Of a stretch of 64,000 nt of DNA, positions 7,974-16,679 are shown piece by piece. The notes beneath the pieces are model-generated. The model was not told where the DNA came from. It did no database searches and saw nothing but the letters and a program-made list of their open reading frames with translations. This stretch comes from Bacillus pseudomycoides (GTDB taxonomy: Bacteria > Bacillota > Bacilli > Bacillales > Bacillaceae_G), in NCBI RefSeq assembly GCF_002582035.1, contig NZ_NUQE01000036.1, forward strand, positions 137,012 through 201,011. The letters run 5' to 3'. The translations under genes and the position numbers were made by a program. How positions within the stretch are numbered: position 1 is the first letter of the stretch; each line of letters opens with the position of its first letter.

Positions 7974-8609
7974 TTAAAATTGTTTTGCTAATTCACGTGC
8001 TTTTTCGATTGCTTGTTCTTTAATTTCAGGTGCTTGTGCAGGATTTGCACTCATACCTTCTACTGCAATATATTCTACATCCATTACGCCCATGAAATTG
8101 AACATCGCTTTTAAGTGGTTGCGGCCAAAATCCACTGCTGCGTATGGTCCTTCAGAATACATACCACCTGTTGCTTGGATATGAAGTGCTTTTTTGCCTT
8201 CTAATAAACCAACTGGACCATTTTCAGTATATTTAAATGTTTTACCTGCAATTGATAAGTTATCTAAGTATGCTTTCACAACTGGTGGATAGCTCAAGTT
8301 CCACATTGGTGTTACAAATACGTATTTATCTGCATGCATAAATGTTTCTAAGTTCCCATTCATTGCTGCAACTTTCTGTTGTTGACTTTCGCTTAATGTT
8401 TCGAAGCCTTCTCCTGCACCAAGTTTTCCCCAAGCAGTGAGCACTTCACTATCAATTACAGGTACATTTGTATGAAATAAATCAATTGTTACAACGTCAT
8501 CTTGTGGATTCGCTTGTTTGTAAGTTTCAATAAATGCTTCTCCTACTGCCATACCGAATGATACTTCTGCTGGATTTGGATTTGCTGTAATAAATAGTAC
8601 TTTTGTCAT
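7974..8609 (-). CDS. azoR: FMN-dependent NADH-azoreductase / quinone reductase
   Basis: 211 residues of the flavodoxin-like AcpD/AzoR family. It reduces quinones and azo compounds by two-electron transfer with NADH, protecting against electrophile stress. Seen: the N-terminal phosphate loop region ITANPNPAEVSFG (about 7-19), the FMN-contacting PMWNLSYPPVVKAYLDN block (about 101-117) and TGGMYSEGP. Full family length. Preceded by a near-consensus sigma-A promoter flanked by two similar inverted repeats, which suggests repression by a thiol-sensing MarR/HxlR-type regulator, as for B. subtilis azoR1. Confidence 0.92.
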   Translation of the reverse strand: MTKVLFITANPNPAEVSFGMAVGEAFIETYKQANPQDDVVTIDLFHTNVPVIDSEVLTAWGKLGAGEGFETLSESQQQKVAAMNGNLETFMHADKYVFVTPMWNLSYPPVVKAYLDNLSIAGKTFKYTENGPVGLLEGKKALHIQATGGMYSEGPYAAVDFGRNHLKAMFNFMGVMDVEYIAVEGMSANPAQAPEIKEQAIEKARELAKQF

Positions 8610-8680
8610 GTTTATTTCTCTCCCTTATTTCTCTTCGTAAATATCTTCAATTCGAGATTTTTTGTTAAAAAATAAATAAC

Positions 8681-8756
8681 TTACCTTACATAAGTAATAA
8701 TATACAATTATTTTTTATGTGTCAATAAAAAATAGTTACTTTTTTTTTGTAAGTAA
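8681..8756 (-). promoter_or_regulatory. azoR promoter with two candidate operator half-palindromes
   Basis: On the minus strand: TTGACA (8720-8725), a 17-bp spacer and TATTAT (8697-8702). An inverted repeat TTACTTATGTAAGGTAA (8681-8697) touches the -10 and start site, and a related TTACTTACA ... AGTAA motif lies upstream of the -35 (8736-8756). The pairing suits two dimers of a winged-helix repressor. Confidence 0.7.
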
Positions 8757-8772
8757 ATAACTGTATTAACAG

Positions 8773-8819
8773 AGACTTTCATCAGTGTGGATCTTACTGT
8801 CCAAAAATAGCGGGATAAA
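8773..8819 (-). repeat. Small bcr1-type remnant
   Basis: Keeps only the CTTTCATCAGTG end joined to ATCTTACTGTCC and the GCGGGATAAA end; about 47 bp survive. Confidence 0.55.
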
Positions 8820-8858
8820 AAAGAGCTATCTCACTTATGAATGAGATAGCTCTTTTTC
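8815..8858. terminator. Terminator after the PBP gene
   Basis: AAAAAGAGCTATCTCA/TGAGATAGCTCTTTTT stem with an 8-base loop, two bases before the PBP stop codon. Confidence 0.93.
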
Positions 8859-8860
8859 CA

Positions 8861-10855
8861 TCACTTTTGAAAAACATGTTTGACCTTCTCAGCCGGAATA
8901 CTACTTCCCCCTCTACCTTTTACATCTTCAATCATCATTGCCACAACCATATTTGGGGAATTTGCATCAAATGCAACAAACCATCCTAACTCTTTACCAT
9001 CTGCTTCTTTTGATTCTTTTAATTCCGCTGTTCCTGTTTTTCCAGCAAGTGTAGTACCATCTAATTTTGCAATCTTACCTGTTCCTTCTGGATCATTCAC
9101 AACTTTTATTAAAGCATCTTTCAAAATATTACTGTTCTCTTTTGATATCACGTTTTCTTTCCACGCCTTTACCTGCTTTTCATCTTTTAAAAGATGTGGA
9201 GATGGAATATTCCCCTCATTCACAATTGGTGCATAAGATAATGCAACGTGAAGAGGTGACATTAAAACTTCACCTTGACCATACCCTGTATCAGCAAGTT
9301 GAATATCATTTTTTATACCATCTTTTGCGATTTGTGAAGTTGCAAATCCATATTCAATCGGTAACTTTTCACCGAATCCAAATTTCTTCGCTTCTTCCAT
9401 AAACTTATCTTTACCAATTTTTAATGCTTCCTGTGCAAAATAAATGTTGTCAGAATATATCATTGCTTTTTCAAAATCAACTGGATTGACATCTTTGACA
9501 CGCGTTACATAATAGTTACCCCAAGATGAATCTTTTGCCCATTTTAAACCTTCAATGTTAAGAGATTCTTTTGGATTCAGTACTTTTGTTTCTAGACCAA
9601 TTGCGCCTGTAATTGGCTTAAAAACAGAACCGGGTGCGTATACTTGTGTAAACCGATTTGTCATCGGCTTTTTCGGATCATTATTCCAAGCATCTCGCTC
9701 CGCTTTTGCTGACTCTCTTATCATAGCGTTTGGATTGTATGATGGACTACTTACAAGCGCTAATGTTTCTCCTGTTTGCGGATGCACTGCTGCACTTGAA
9801 CCCGCCTCGCCCTTCATTTCTGCATAAATTTTTTGTTGTAAACTTCCATCAATCGTTAGTGTAATATTTTCGCCATCTTTCGCTTCTTTTTTGGCAAGTT
9901 CTTTTAATTCTTTTCCTTTCGCATCTGCAATATAAACACGTCCGCCTTTTTCACCGCGAAGTTTATCTTCAAAAACACTTTCTAGACCTGTTCTTCCAAT
10001 AGGATCATCGGCTTTATATCCTTTATCCGCTAATTTCTTTAAATCCTCTGCATTCACTTTCCCCATATAGCCAGTTAAATGTGCCGCAGCTTCTCCTAAA
10101 GGATATGTACGAACATTCACTGTACGCGTCGCTACACCAGGCATAGATATGTAATCATTTTCATTTGCACCCTCTGGTAAAATAGAAAGTGGAACATAGT
10201 AGCCTGGTTGTACCCATTTTGCTGTTAATTTCTTTTCGATATCTTCAACCGGCATATTTAATAATTTTGCTAATGTTTCTTTTGTTTGCTGTGCTGATTC
10301 ACCTAATTTTCCAGGTACAACTCCAACTTCTGAAGCTTTCCCATTCGTTGCTAATCCGCTTCCATTCCTGTCATAAATTTCACCACGCTTTGGCGAAAAT
10401 GATTGAACAAGTACTTTATCATCTTGTTTCATAGTTGGAAAAATGAATGATGGATTCCAATCAACTTTCCAGACGTCCTTATCTCCATCCTTTTCCTTCA
10501 CAAGTTTTGCATCATTGTCAAACGTAATCTTCCCGCCGATTGTATCCATGCTTACTTTAAAAGGTACATTCGCATTGTTTTTCTCATCTTTTTTATCTTC
10601 TTTTTTCGTTTCTGCTTCTACTTTTAAATTTTTCACCGCAATTCCTGTATAAACATTTTCATATTTCTTTACAAAATCTTCTTTTGTAATCGACTGCTTT
10701 GCCTCTTTCGATAACTGTTCATACATTTTATCAAACTTTTGTTCATTCCATGCTTTTACATATGTATCCATCGCCTGCTCCGGCTTCTCTTCTTTCCCAC
10801 AGCCTACTATAAATAGCATTGAAAAAATAAAAAGCATTCCCCATAGTTTTTTCAC
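8861..10855 (-). CDS. Class B penicillin-binding protein with MecA-type N-terminal domain (PbpC/PBP3-like lipoprotein)
   Basis: Peptidoglycan transpeptidase acting outside the membrane. 664 residues: lipoprotein signal with IVGC (Cys19), NTF2-like MecA_N domain (about 25-140), dimerisation domain (about 150-320) and transpeptidase domain (about 350-660). Active-site motifs are S410-V-F-K413, S468-D-N470 and K606-T-G. A GTG start at 10855 is chosen because AAGGAGGAG lies five bases before it; the ORF extends 28 codons further without a ribosome site. The B. subtilis relative is PbpC (PBP3). The organisation resembles PBP2a, but intrinsic Bacillus members are housekeeping or accessory septal enzymes. 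Confidence 0.92.
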   Translation of the reverse strand: MKKLWGMLFIFSMLFIVGCGKEEKPEQAMDTYVKAWNEQKFDKMYEQLSKEAKQSITKEDFVKKYENVYTGIAVKNLKVEAETKKEDKKDEKNNANVPFKVSMDTIGGKITFDNDAKLVKEKDGDKDVWKVDWNPSFIFPTMKQDDKVLVQSFSPKRGEIYDRNGSGLATNGKASEVGVVPGKLGESAQQTKETLAKLLNMPVEDIEKKLTAKWVQPGYYVPLSILPEGANENDYISMPGVATRTVNVRTYPLGEAAAHLTGYMGKVNAEDLKKLADKGYKADDPIGRTGLESVFEDKLRGEKGGRVYIADAKGKELKELAKKEAKDGENITLTIDGSLQQKIYAEMKGEAGSSAAVHPQTGETLALVSSPSYNPNAMIRESAKAERDAWNNDPKKPMTNRFTQVYAPGSVFKPITGAIGLETKVLNPKESLNIEGLKWAKDSSWGNYYVTRVKDVNPVDFEKAMIYSDNIYFAQEALKIGKDKFMEEAKKFGFGEKLPIEYGFATSQIAKDGIKNDIQLADTGYGQGEVLMSPLHVALSYAPIVNEGNIPSPHLLKDEKQVKAWKENVISKENSNILKDALIKVVNDPEGTGKIAKLDGTTLAGKTGTAELKESKEADGKELGWFVAFDANSPNMVVAMMIEDVKGRGGSSIPAEKVKHVFQK

Positions 10856-10923
10856 TTTTTCTCCTCCTTTACATCTCGATGCTATTATACTATAAAAATC
10901 CAATTTTATAAAAATCAACCAAC

Positions 10924-10950
10924 AAAAAAAGCGACGCAATATGCGACGCT
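10924..10950 (-). terminator. Stem-loop with T-run upstream of the PBP gene
   Basis: On the minus strand AGCGTCGCA-TAT-TGCGTCGCT is followed by seven T. The stem has one central mismatch. It would stop readthrough from dfrA before the PBP promoter (TATAAT visible about 25 bp further on). Confidence 0.65.
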
Positions 10951-11082
10951 ACTTATAGTACTATTATAACATTCAGAAAATTTTTATATAAGGGTTTATT
11001 TTTATTTTTCGTTTTCTTAATATAAAAACAAAAAGGAGAGGATACAAAGTTGTGGAGTGTACTTAGAAAAGACAACAACAAA

Positions 11083-11113
11083 AGAAGATTGGTATGTAAC
11101 ACACCAATCTTCT
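11083..11113 (-). terminator. Terminator of the thyA-dfrA operon
   Basis: AGAAGATTGGT/ACCAATCTTCT perfect 11-bp stem, followed by TTTGTTGTT on the minus strand. Confidence 0.88.
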
Positions 11114-11119
11114 CTCTTC

Positions 11120-11608
11120 TTATTTTCTTCTACCATACACATGATAAGCATATGTATATGGATTTTTCTCATCTGTCACGCCTTGTTCTACAGATATTTC
11201 TTTCCACTCATCGTAATTAATTTCTGGGAAAAATGTGTCACCTTCAAATACTTCTTCAATTTTCGTAATATACAAGCGATCCGCAAACGGAAGAACTTCT
11301 TTAAAAATCTCCGCACCGCCAATCACAAAAATTTCTTCATTCAGTTGCTCGTCCATTTTCTGCACATCATCAATAGAATGGATGACTTCACAGCCTTCCA
11401 TTTCATAATTTTTGTTACGAGTTAAAATAATGTTTGTTCTCCCTGGTAAAGGTCTTCCAATGGATTCAAACGTTTTTCTCCCCATAATGATCGGATGGCC
11501 CATCGTTACTTTTTTAAAGTACGCCAAATCCGCGGGAAGATGCCAAGGTAATTGGTTGTCTTTACCGATTAGACGATTTTTATCCATTGCTACAAGTAAT
11601 GAAATCAT
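11120..11608 (-). CDS. dfrA: Dihydrofolate reductase
   Basis: Reduces dihydrofolate to tetrahydrofolate with NADPH, regenerating the cofactor used up by thymidylate synthase. 162 residues. Seen: MISLLVAMDKNRLIGKDNQLPWHLPADLAYFKK with the folate-binding Trp/Asp region, GRKTFESIGRPLPGR and the VIGGAEIF nucleotide-binding turn. It follows thyA by 20 bp and is its natural operon partner. Confidence 0.96.
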   Translation of the reverse strand: MISLLVAMDKNRLIGKDNQLPWHLPADLAYFKKVTMGHPIIMGRKTFESIGRPLPGRTNIILTRNKNYEMEGCEVIHSIDDVQKMDEQLNEEIFVIGGAEIFKEVLPFADRLYITKIEEVFEGDTFFPEINYDEWKEISVEQGVTDEKNPYTYAYHVYGRRK

Positions 11609-11628
11609 ATATATCCCCCTATCTTCGT

Positions 11629-12585
11629 TTACACAGCTACCGGTGCTTTAATTGCTGGATGCGGATCGTATCCTTCTAACATAAGATCATTCATCTCAAA
11701 ATCAAAGATAGATTTCACATCTGGATTTAGCTTTAACGTTGGGAACGGACGCGGTTCACGTGCTAATTGTTTTTCCACTTGTTCAAAATGGTTTGTGTAA
11801 ATATGTGCATCACCAATTGTATGAACAAACTCACCTACTTCTAAACCACACTCATGCGCAATTAAATGTGTTAATAACGAATAACTAGCTATATTAAACG
11901 GAATACCGAGGAAAATATCACCGCTGCGTTGATATAGCTGACAAGATAATTTCCCATCTGCCACATAAAATTGGAATAATGTATGACAAGGTGGTAGTGC
12001 CATACTTGGTACATCTTCCGGATTCCATGCGGATACAATTAAACGGCGAGAATCTGGGTTTTTCTTAATCATATCAATTACGTCTTGCAATTGATCAAGC
12101 GTTTCTCCAGCAGTCGTTTTCCAAGCACGCCACTGTTTCCCATACACATCTCCTAAATTACCGTAACCCTTCGCAAATTCGTCATCTTCTAACACTTTTG
12201 TTTTAAACAATTCCATTTGCTCTTCGTATTGCTTATTAAATTCTTCATCTTGCTGAGAACGTAGTCCAAAGTCTGTCATATCTGGCCCTGTATACGCATC
12301 GCTCTCTATCCAATTTTTAAACGCCCATTCGTTCCAAATATTATTATTATGCTGCAACAAATAACGAATGTTTGTGTCACCTTTCATAAACCAAAGAAGT
12401 TCGCTCGCTACTAAACGAAACGGCACACGTTTTGTCGTAAGTAACGGAAAACCTTGACTTAAATCAAAGCGCATTTGATACCCAAATACAGATACTGTTC
12501 CTGTACCAGTGCGATCTTCTTTTCTCGTACCGTTTTCCATAACATGACGGCACATATTTAAATATTCATACTCTGCGTGTTTCAT
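11629..12585 (-). CDS. thyA: Thymidylate synthase
   Basis: Converts dUMP to dTMP using methylene-tetrahydrofolate. 318 residues, the longer ThyA form (E. coli is 264) with an extra insert around residues 80-140. Catalytic block [13 protein letters not shown] carries the nucleophilic Cys; [30 protein letters not shown] and HIYTNH are the dUMP and folate contacts. An ATG 12 codons upstream is in frame, but GAAGG spacing and the MKHAEYEYL start favour 12585. The upstream AT-rich gap separates it from a divergent serine hydrolase gene. Confidence 0.95.
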   Translation of the reverse strand: MKHAEYEYLNMCRHVMENGTRKEDRTGTGTVSVFGYQMRFDLSQGFPLLTTKRVPFRLVASELLWFMKGDTNIRYLLQHNNNIWNEWAFKNWIESDAYTGPDMTDFGLRSQQDEEFNKQYEEQMELFKTKVLEDDEFAKGYGNLGDVYGKQWRAWKTTAGETLDQLQDVIDMIKKNPDSRRLIVSAWNPEDVPSMALPPCHTLFQFYVADGKLSCQLYQRSGDIFLGIPFNIASYSLLTHLIAHECGLEVGEFVHTIGDAHIYTNHFEQVEKQLAREPRPFPTLKLNPDVKSIFDFEMNDLMLEGYDPHPAIKAPVAV

Positions 12586-12855
12586 CAAGTAACCTTCTTT
12601 CACAATTGCTTTATGTAACATTATTTTTTCCTATATGGAGTTTATCATATATGCATTTGAATTTCACACAGCCTTTTTAGTAAAAAACTCTCTCGTATAG
12701 AATACACGCGCAGAAACCTAGTATTAAAAAATTTTTTCATCTTCAAAATCTGACATACTTTTGTAAATCTTTCCCACAAAAAGAAAAAGGGTTTTCCTAT
12801 CCTTTTCAAGAAACTATAGTGCGGAAGTAAATAATACATGAGTGGAGGTTTTACT

Positions 12856-14313
12856 ATGCAAAAAATTGAAATGCCTCTTACAAGTAAATTACATACGAAA
12901 ATCCAAAACATGATGAAAGATTTAGACGTCCCTGGAGCTGCAGTGGCTATTATAAAAAACGGAGAAGTAGTATTCTCAGAAGGTTATGGGTACCGTGATA
13001 CAAAAAATAAAAAACCAGTTACCCCAAAAACGTTATTTGCAATTGGTTCATCGACAAAAGCATTTGGTACACTTTCTTTAAGCTTACTCGCACAGCAGCA
13101 AAAATTTAATTGGGATACACCTGTGCAAACTTACATTCCAACTTTTTCACTTCATGATCCGCTAGCAAGCGCACAAATTACAGCTCGTGACCTAGCATCT
13201 CATCGTACCGGTGTCAGTCGTCATGATACATTATGGTATATCTCTTCTTTAACTCGACAAGAAATTGCTGAAAAAATTCGCCACTTAGAACTAGATGCAC
13301 CATTTCGCTCGGCATTTTTATATAACAACTTAATGTATGCCACGATTAGTTATATTGCTGAAAACATTACAAATCAAACATGGGAACAATATGTAACAGA
13401 ACATATTTTAGACCCGCTTCAGATGGAACGTACGAACTTCTCAGTTACTACTTCACAAAAATCAGATGATCACGCACTTCCTTACATCGAGAAAGATGGG
13501 AACATAACAGAAGTACCTTTCTGCAAAATTGATACAATTGGTGCTGCTGGATGTATCAACTCTAATATAGAAGATATGGCAAAATGGGTATTACTTCATT
13601 TAAACAAAGGAAAAGTTGGCGAACATGAACTTATCATGCCGGACATGCTCCAACAAATGTATACACCGCATATCCCAATTCCAGATGAACCAATGTTCGC
13701 TATGCCGGAATGCCCATTAAATAGCTACGGTCTCGGCTGGTTTATTAGCGCCTATCGCGGGCATAAAGAAATCCACCATGGCGGGAATATCGATGGATTC
13801 TCGGCACTTGTATCCTTTATGCCAGAACATAATATTGGACTTGTCGTGTTAACAAATTCCGGTAAAACGTTACTTCCTTCTTACCTTGCGCATCAAATTT
13901 ATGATGAATTACTTGGATTAGAACCAATTGATTGGCATAAACGCGCTGTAGAAGACACAGCGAAGTTTAATGAAATAATGAAAGAAATAAACAAACCGCT
14001 ACCACAAGTAAAGGAAACCATTCTTTCGCATCCATTAAAAGATTATATCGGAACGTTCAAACATCCTGCTTACGGAACAATTGACATACACAAACGAAAT
14101 GAAACTCTATACTTAAAATTCGCCTCATTTGATATAGAAATGAAACATCATCATTATGATATGTTCAGCACGAAATGGAATGTTTTTCAAGTAGAAATGA
14201 ACATATTAGTTTCTTATGAGATGAATACAGCAGGTGAACTAAACGAGCTTAAACTGCACCTACCAGCAACTTTAAGTACAAAGCCGCTTCTGTTTACGAA
14301 AACTGAAAAATAG
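12856..14313 (+). CDS. Serine hydrolase of the beta-lactamase / class C PBP family
   Basis: 485 residues. N-terminal catalytic domain (about 10-370) with S65-S-T-K68, Y156-N-N158 and H308-G-G310, the three motifs of the Pab87/AmpC-like penicillin-recognising fold, followed by a C-terminal beta-rich extension (about 390-485) like the DUF3471/lipocalin-type tail of Pab87 peptidases. No signal peptide, so a cytosolic D-amino peptidase or esterase is more likely than a secreted beta-lactamase. GGAGG at 12844-12848 is spaced for ATG 12856; an earlier ATG at 12838 overlaps it. Substrate unknown. Confidence 0.85.
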   Translation: MQKIEMPLTSKLHTKIQNMMKDLDVPGAAVAIIKNGEVVFSEGYGYRDTKNKKPVTPKTLFAIGSSTKAFGTLSLSLLAQQQKFNWDTPVQTYIPTFSLHDPLASAQITARDLASHRTGVSRHDTLWYISSLTRQEIAEKIRHLELDAPFRSAFLYNNLMYATISYIAENITNQTWEQYVTEHILDPLQMERTNFSVTTSQKSDDHALPYIEKDGNITEVPFCKIDTIGAAGCINSNIEDMAKWVLLHLNKGKVGEHELIMPDMLQQMYTPHIPIPDEPMFAMPECPLNSYGLGWFISAYRGHKEIHHGGNIDGFSALVSFMPEHNIGLVVLTNSGKTLLPSYLAHQIYDELLGLEPIDWHKRAVEDTAKFNEIMKEINKPLPQVKETILSHPLKDYIGTFKHPAYGTIDIHKRNETLYLKFASFDIEMKHHHYDMFSTKWNVFQVEMNILVSYEMNTAGELNELKLHLPATLSTKPLLFTKTEK

Positions 14314-14344
14314 AATTTCCACTAGTAAGGTTTATTCCCAAAAT

Positions 14345-14375
14345 AAAGAGCGCTGACTTTTGTGCAGCGCTCTTT
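14345..14375. terminator. Terminator after the serine hydrolase
   Basis: AAAGAGCGCTG/CAGCGCTCTTT perfect 11-bp stem with a 9-base loop. Confidence 0.85.
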
Positions 14376-14467
14376 GTCCTTCTCAACATAGAAAGAATAG
14401 CAAAACAATCCTATTGATCTTTTTTACAGCTTAGGCTGCTAACTTGAAAGTACTTGAATCATTTGAT

Positions 14468-14860
14468 TTACATCTCCATATTCGGCGCATACGCAACTTC
14501 TAATATGTAACCGTTCGGATCATGAAAATCAACTGTATAATATCCTTCTGAATACTCCTTCATTTCTATTGGTCCGCGAATGATTTTGGCACGAACATTA
14601 TGTAAGAAATGTGCTACTTCATCAACTACAGACCGATTCATTGCCTGATAACAAATATGCCTTGGGCCTAACGTGTGTACAAGTTCTGCACCAATCTCTT
14701 TAAAATATAGCTCTGTTTTCCCAGTACTAAACGCAGTTTCATTTAGTTGCGTCCAACAAATAATAGAAAACAATTGACGATAAAACTTCATAGATTCCTC
14801 TAAGTTTGCGATCCAAAATTCAATGTGATGAATACCAGGTTCATATGTTTTCTCAGGCAT
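14468..14860 (-). CDS. VOC (glyoxalase/bleomycin-resistance fold) family protein
   Basis: 130 residues with the paired beta-alpha-beta-beta-beta modules of the vicinal oxygen chelate fold. GIHHIEFWIANLEESMKFYRQLF at the start and YTVDFHDPNGYILEVAY at the end are typical and provide His and Glu metal ligands. Members include glyoxalase I, dioxygenases and antibiotic-binding proteins; no neighbour points to a substrate. The start has a weak GGAGAAT ribosome site. Confidence 0.8.
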   Translation of the reverse strand: MPEKTYEPGIHHIEFWIANLEESMKFYRQLFSIICWTQLNETAFSTGKTELYFKEIGAELVHTLGPRHICYQAMNRSVVDEVAHFLHNVRAKIIRGPIEMKEYSEGYYTVDFHDPNGYILEVAYAPNMEM

Positions 14861-14900
14861 ATTCTCCTTGCTCTCTTTCCTATCAAATTTTCACTTCACA

Positions 14901-15530
14901 CTATTTTGAGTTCACAACACTTACAATCTCTTTTGGGACATTCACAATGTAATTCGGAGATTCATCCTGTACCGCTTCTATCACATCATAGCCCCAGCTT
15001 ACCCAAATTACTTCTACGCCAATTTTTTTGCAAGATACAATATCCCGCAGCTCATCTCCAACATAAATCACATCGGAATTTTGTAGTTTATTTGCTTTTA
15101 AAAATTTCTTTATCACTTTATCTTTTCCAAAAATGTTATTAGAACAAAAAACATCATGAATAAAATCAATTTCATTTTGACTTAAAAATTCCCGAATATG
15201 CTCCTCAGCGTTCGAGGATACAATGACAATTTCATAGCCGCTCTCTTTCAACGTCTGCAAAACATCTCTTATTCCATCGAACAAAGTAAGATTTGAGATC
15301 GATGGTTGATATAATTTATAAAACTCTAATGCTATCATAGGGATTTTATACAGAGGCACGTGAAGCAATTTACACCTCTCAGGAATTGATAACTTCCGCA
15401 ATGCTTCAACATCCTCTTCTCTTACCTGTTTAAAACGGTGTTTCTCTGCTATTTCATTGAAAATAGGAATAAAGATATCTTTAGAATCTACTAACGTACC
15501 ATCAAAATCAAAAATAACATATTTATTCAT
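14901..15530 (-). CDS. HAD-superfamily hydrolase (phosphoglycolate-phosphatase-like)
   Basis: 209 residues. HAD motif I FDFDGTLVDS (7-16, nucleophile Asp8), motif II VSSNA (about 103-107), motif III lysines near KDKVIKKFLK and motif IV YVGDELRDI are all present, with an alpha-helical cap inserted after motif I (subfamily IA). A small-molecule phosphatase is likely. Substrate unknown; about 40 bp separate it from the VOC gene, so co-transcription is possible. Confidence 0.85.
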   Translation of the reverse strand: MNKYVIFDFDGTLVDSKDIFIPIFNEIAEKHRFKQVREEDVEALRKLSIPERCKLLHVPLYKIPMIALEFYKLYQPSISNLTLFDGIRDVLQTLKESGYEIVIVSSNAEEHIREFLSQNEIDFIHDVFCSNNIFGKDKVIKKFLKANKLQNSDVIYVGDELRDIVSCKKIGVEVIWVSWGYDVIEAVQDESPNYIVNVPKEIVSVVNSK

Positions 15531-15632
15531 TACGAATGCTCCTTATTATCATTTCTTTTATATTCATAATACTTATGAATTCTCTTTCAAATTCATATAA
15601 CCTTTTATTTACTTTCTCTTTATCTACCAAAA

Positions 15633-15660
15633 AAAGAACAAGGTAAATATCCTTGTTCTC
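15633..15660. terminator. Terminator after ypjP
   Basis: AGAACAAGG(A)/(T)CCTTGTTCT stem with A-run and T-rich flanks, six bases before the ypjP stop. Confidence 0.85.
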
Positions 15661-15665
15661 CTTTA

Positions 15666-16241
15666 CTATGAAAGCCATTGCGGCGGTGTATTCGTATTCC
15701 AATAAATATCACCCAGCTCATGGTGTGCTGTAAAATCATCTTCATAACGATGGTAATGAAAATTAAAATAATAGCCGTCTTGCGGCGGATGATCTCGTCT
15801 TACGTGGAAACGCAGTAGGTCATTTCCGTTTTTTGTATCATAAACATGAAAAATTTTTTCATGTTTTCCACCTGCGGGCTTTTGCGAAATCGCTAAAGAC
15901 TGTAATGAATCTTCTGGTGTAGTCTTTGCAAGTTCTGCTATTGCCACCTCTATTTTCGGCAATATAACATCTTTAAACTCATCTTCAATTACTGGCCCAA
16001 TTTTCGATCCAAATTTCTCCATTGATTGCCGCTCTGCTTCGTCCATCGCATAAGAGAGAAATGCTTCTGAGCTTATCTCATTTTGTTTTTCATCGAATGT
16101 ATACGGCGTTCGCTCTAGATTTTGCTGTTTTGTAGGCTTGTCCGTTTTTGCATTATCAAGCAGTGCAGAAGGAGGTGTTACTAATCCAAATGTAAATACA
16201 GTAATTAACGTGACGAGTGTCTTTTTCATCCAATTTGGCAT
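15666..16241 (-). CDS. ypjP: YpjP family protein
   Basis: 191 residues, a Bacillus family of unknown function that in B. subtilis also lies beside thymidylate synthase and dfrA. The N-terminus has a basic start and a hydrophobic stretch (about 6-24, TLVTLITVFTFGLVTPPSALL), so it is likely exported or membrane-anchored. The C-terminal half is rich in His, Asp and aromatic residues (KIFHVYD, HVRRDHPPQDGYYFNFHYH), suggesting metal or ligand binding. GGGAGGG lies just before ATG 16241; an in-frame ATG 19 codons upstream lacks a ribosome site. Confidence 0.82.
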   Translation of the reverse strand: MPNWMKKTLVTLITVFTFGLVTPPSALLDNAKTDKPTKQQNLERTPYTFDEKQNEISSEAFLSYAMDEAERQSMEKFGSKIGPVIEDEFKDVILPKIEVAIAELAKTTPEDSLQSLAISQKPAGGKHEKIFHVYDTKNGNDLLRFHVRRDHPPQDGYYFNFHYHRYEDDFTAHHELGDIYWNTNTPPQWLS

Positions 16242-16424
16242 TTTGTATCCCTCCCTTTCTTTGCTTATGTTTTTATAACTGTTTCTTCCATTATACAAAA
16301 TGATGCCAATTTTTGCACTTTACAAATTTATTAACGTTAACATTATTTATAATGATTTGAATATGGAATAGTAAGATTTCATATAATAAGTATTATTCTT
16401 TGATTTTACTAGGAGGTTTTCCTT

Positions 16425-16502
16425 TTGAATCTTGATTTTCTCTTTTCAGGTGTAAGCATTTTTGTTCTCATCTATTTTATGTATGTGTGTATTACAGATT
16501 AA
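16425..16502 (+). CDS. Predicted 25-residue membrane peptide (TTG start)
   Basis: AGGAGG (16411-16416) is spaced 8 bases before TTG. The product reads MNLDFLFSGVSIFVLIYFMY then VCITD: a single hydrophobic helix. The FVLIYFMY core loosely resembles KdpF, the small subunit of the Kdp potassium ATPase, but no kdp genes are nearby and the usual KdpF tail is absent. It stands alone in a 364-bp gap, with an AT-rich promoter-like region upstream. Confidence rests on the ribosome site and composition only. Confidence 0.45.
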   Translation: MNLDFLFSGVSIFVLIYFMYVCITD

Positions 16503-16600
16503 CTAAAAGACCTATACTGCTCTTTTTTGTTAAGTATACAGTTCAACGAACCCCAACGATCAGCAGGTTTTTTCTTCATTCGCACTGATGAAACTTACGT

Positions 16601-16679
16601 ACATTTATATCCCACCTATCTTCTTAGCTTTTTTAGTATCTTGATGCGAGAGTCTTACTTCCTGTTTGTGCGGGATAAA
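16601..16679 (-). repeat. Degenerate bcr1 copy overlapping the 3' end of an ABC permease gene
   Basis: Right part CCCACCTATCTTCTTAGC ... GAGTCTTACTTCC ... TGCGGGATAAA is clearly bcr1; the left part is scrambled and its boundary is uncertain. Confidence 0.65.

Noticed and set aside
11051-11223. Plus-strand TTG frame behind AAGGAGAGG near the dfrA end
   Set aside because: It runs through the dfrA terminator and antisense into dfrA. A GTG in another frame gives only four codons. The coincidence of a G-rich run is more likely.
11057-11425. Plus-strand 122-residue frame
   Set aside because: Antisense shadow of dfrA.
12645-12911. Minus-strand 88-residue frame upstream of thyA
   Set aside because: It overlaps the start of the serine hydrolase in antisense, lacks a ribosome site and has composition of AT-rich spacer.
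14311-14340. Possible bcr1 relic after the serine hydrolase
   Set aside because: Only about 20 bp vaguely match (TTTCCACTAGTAAGG); too weak to call.
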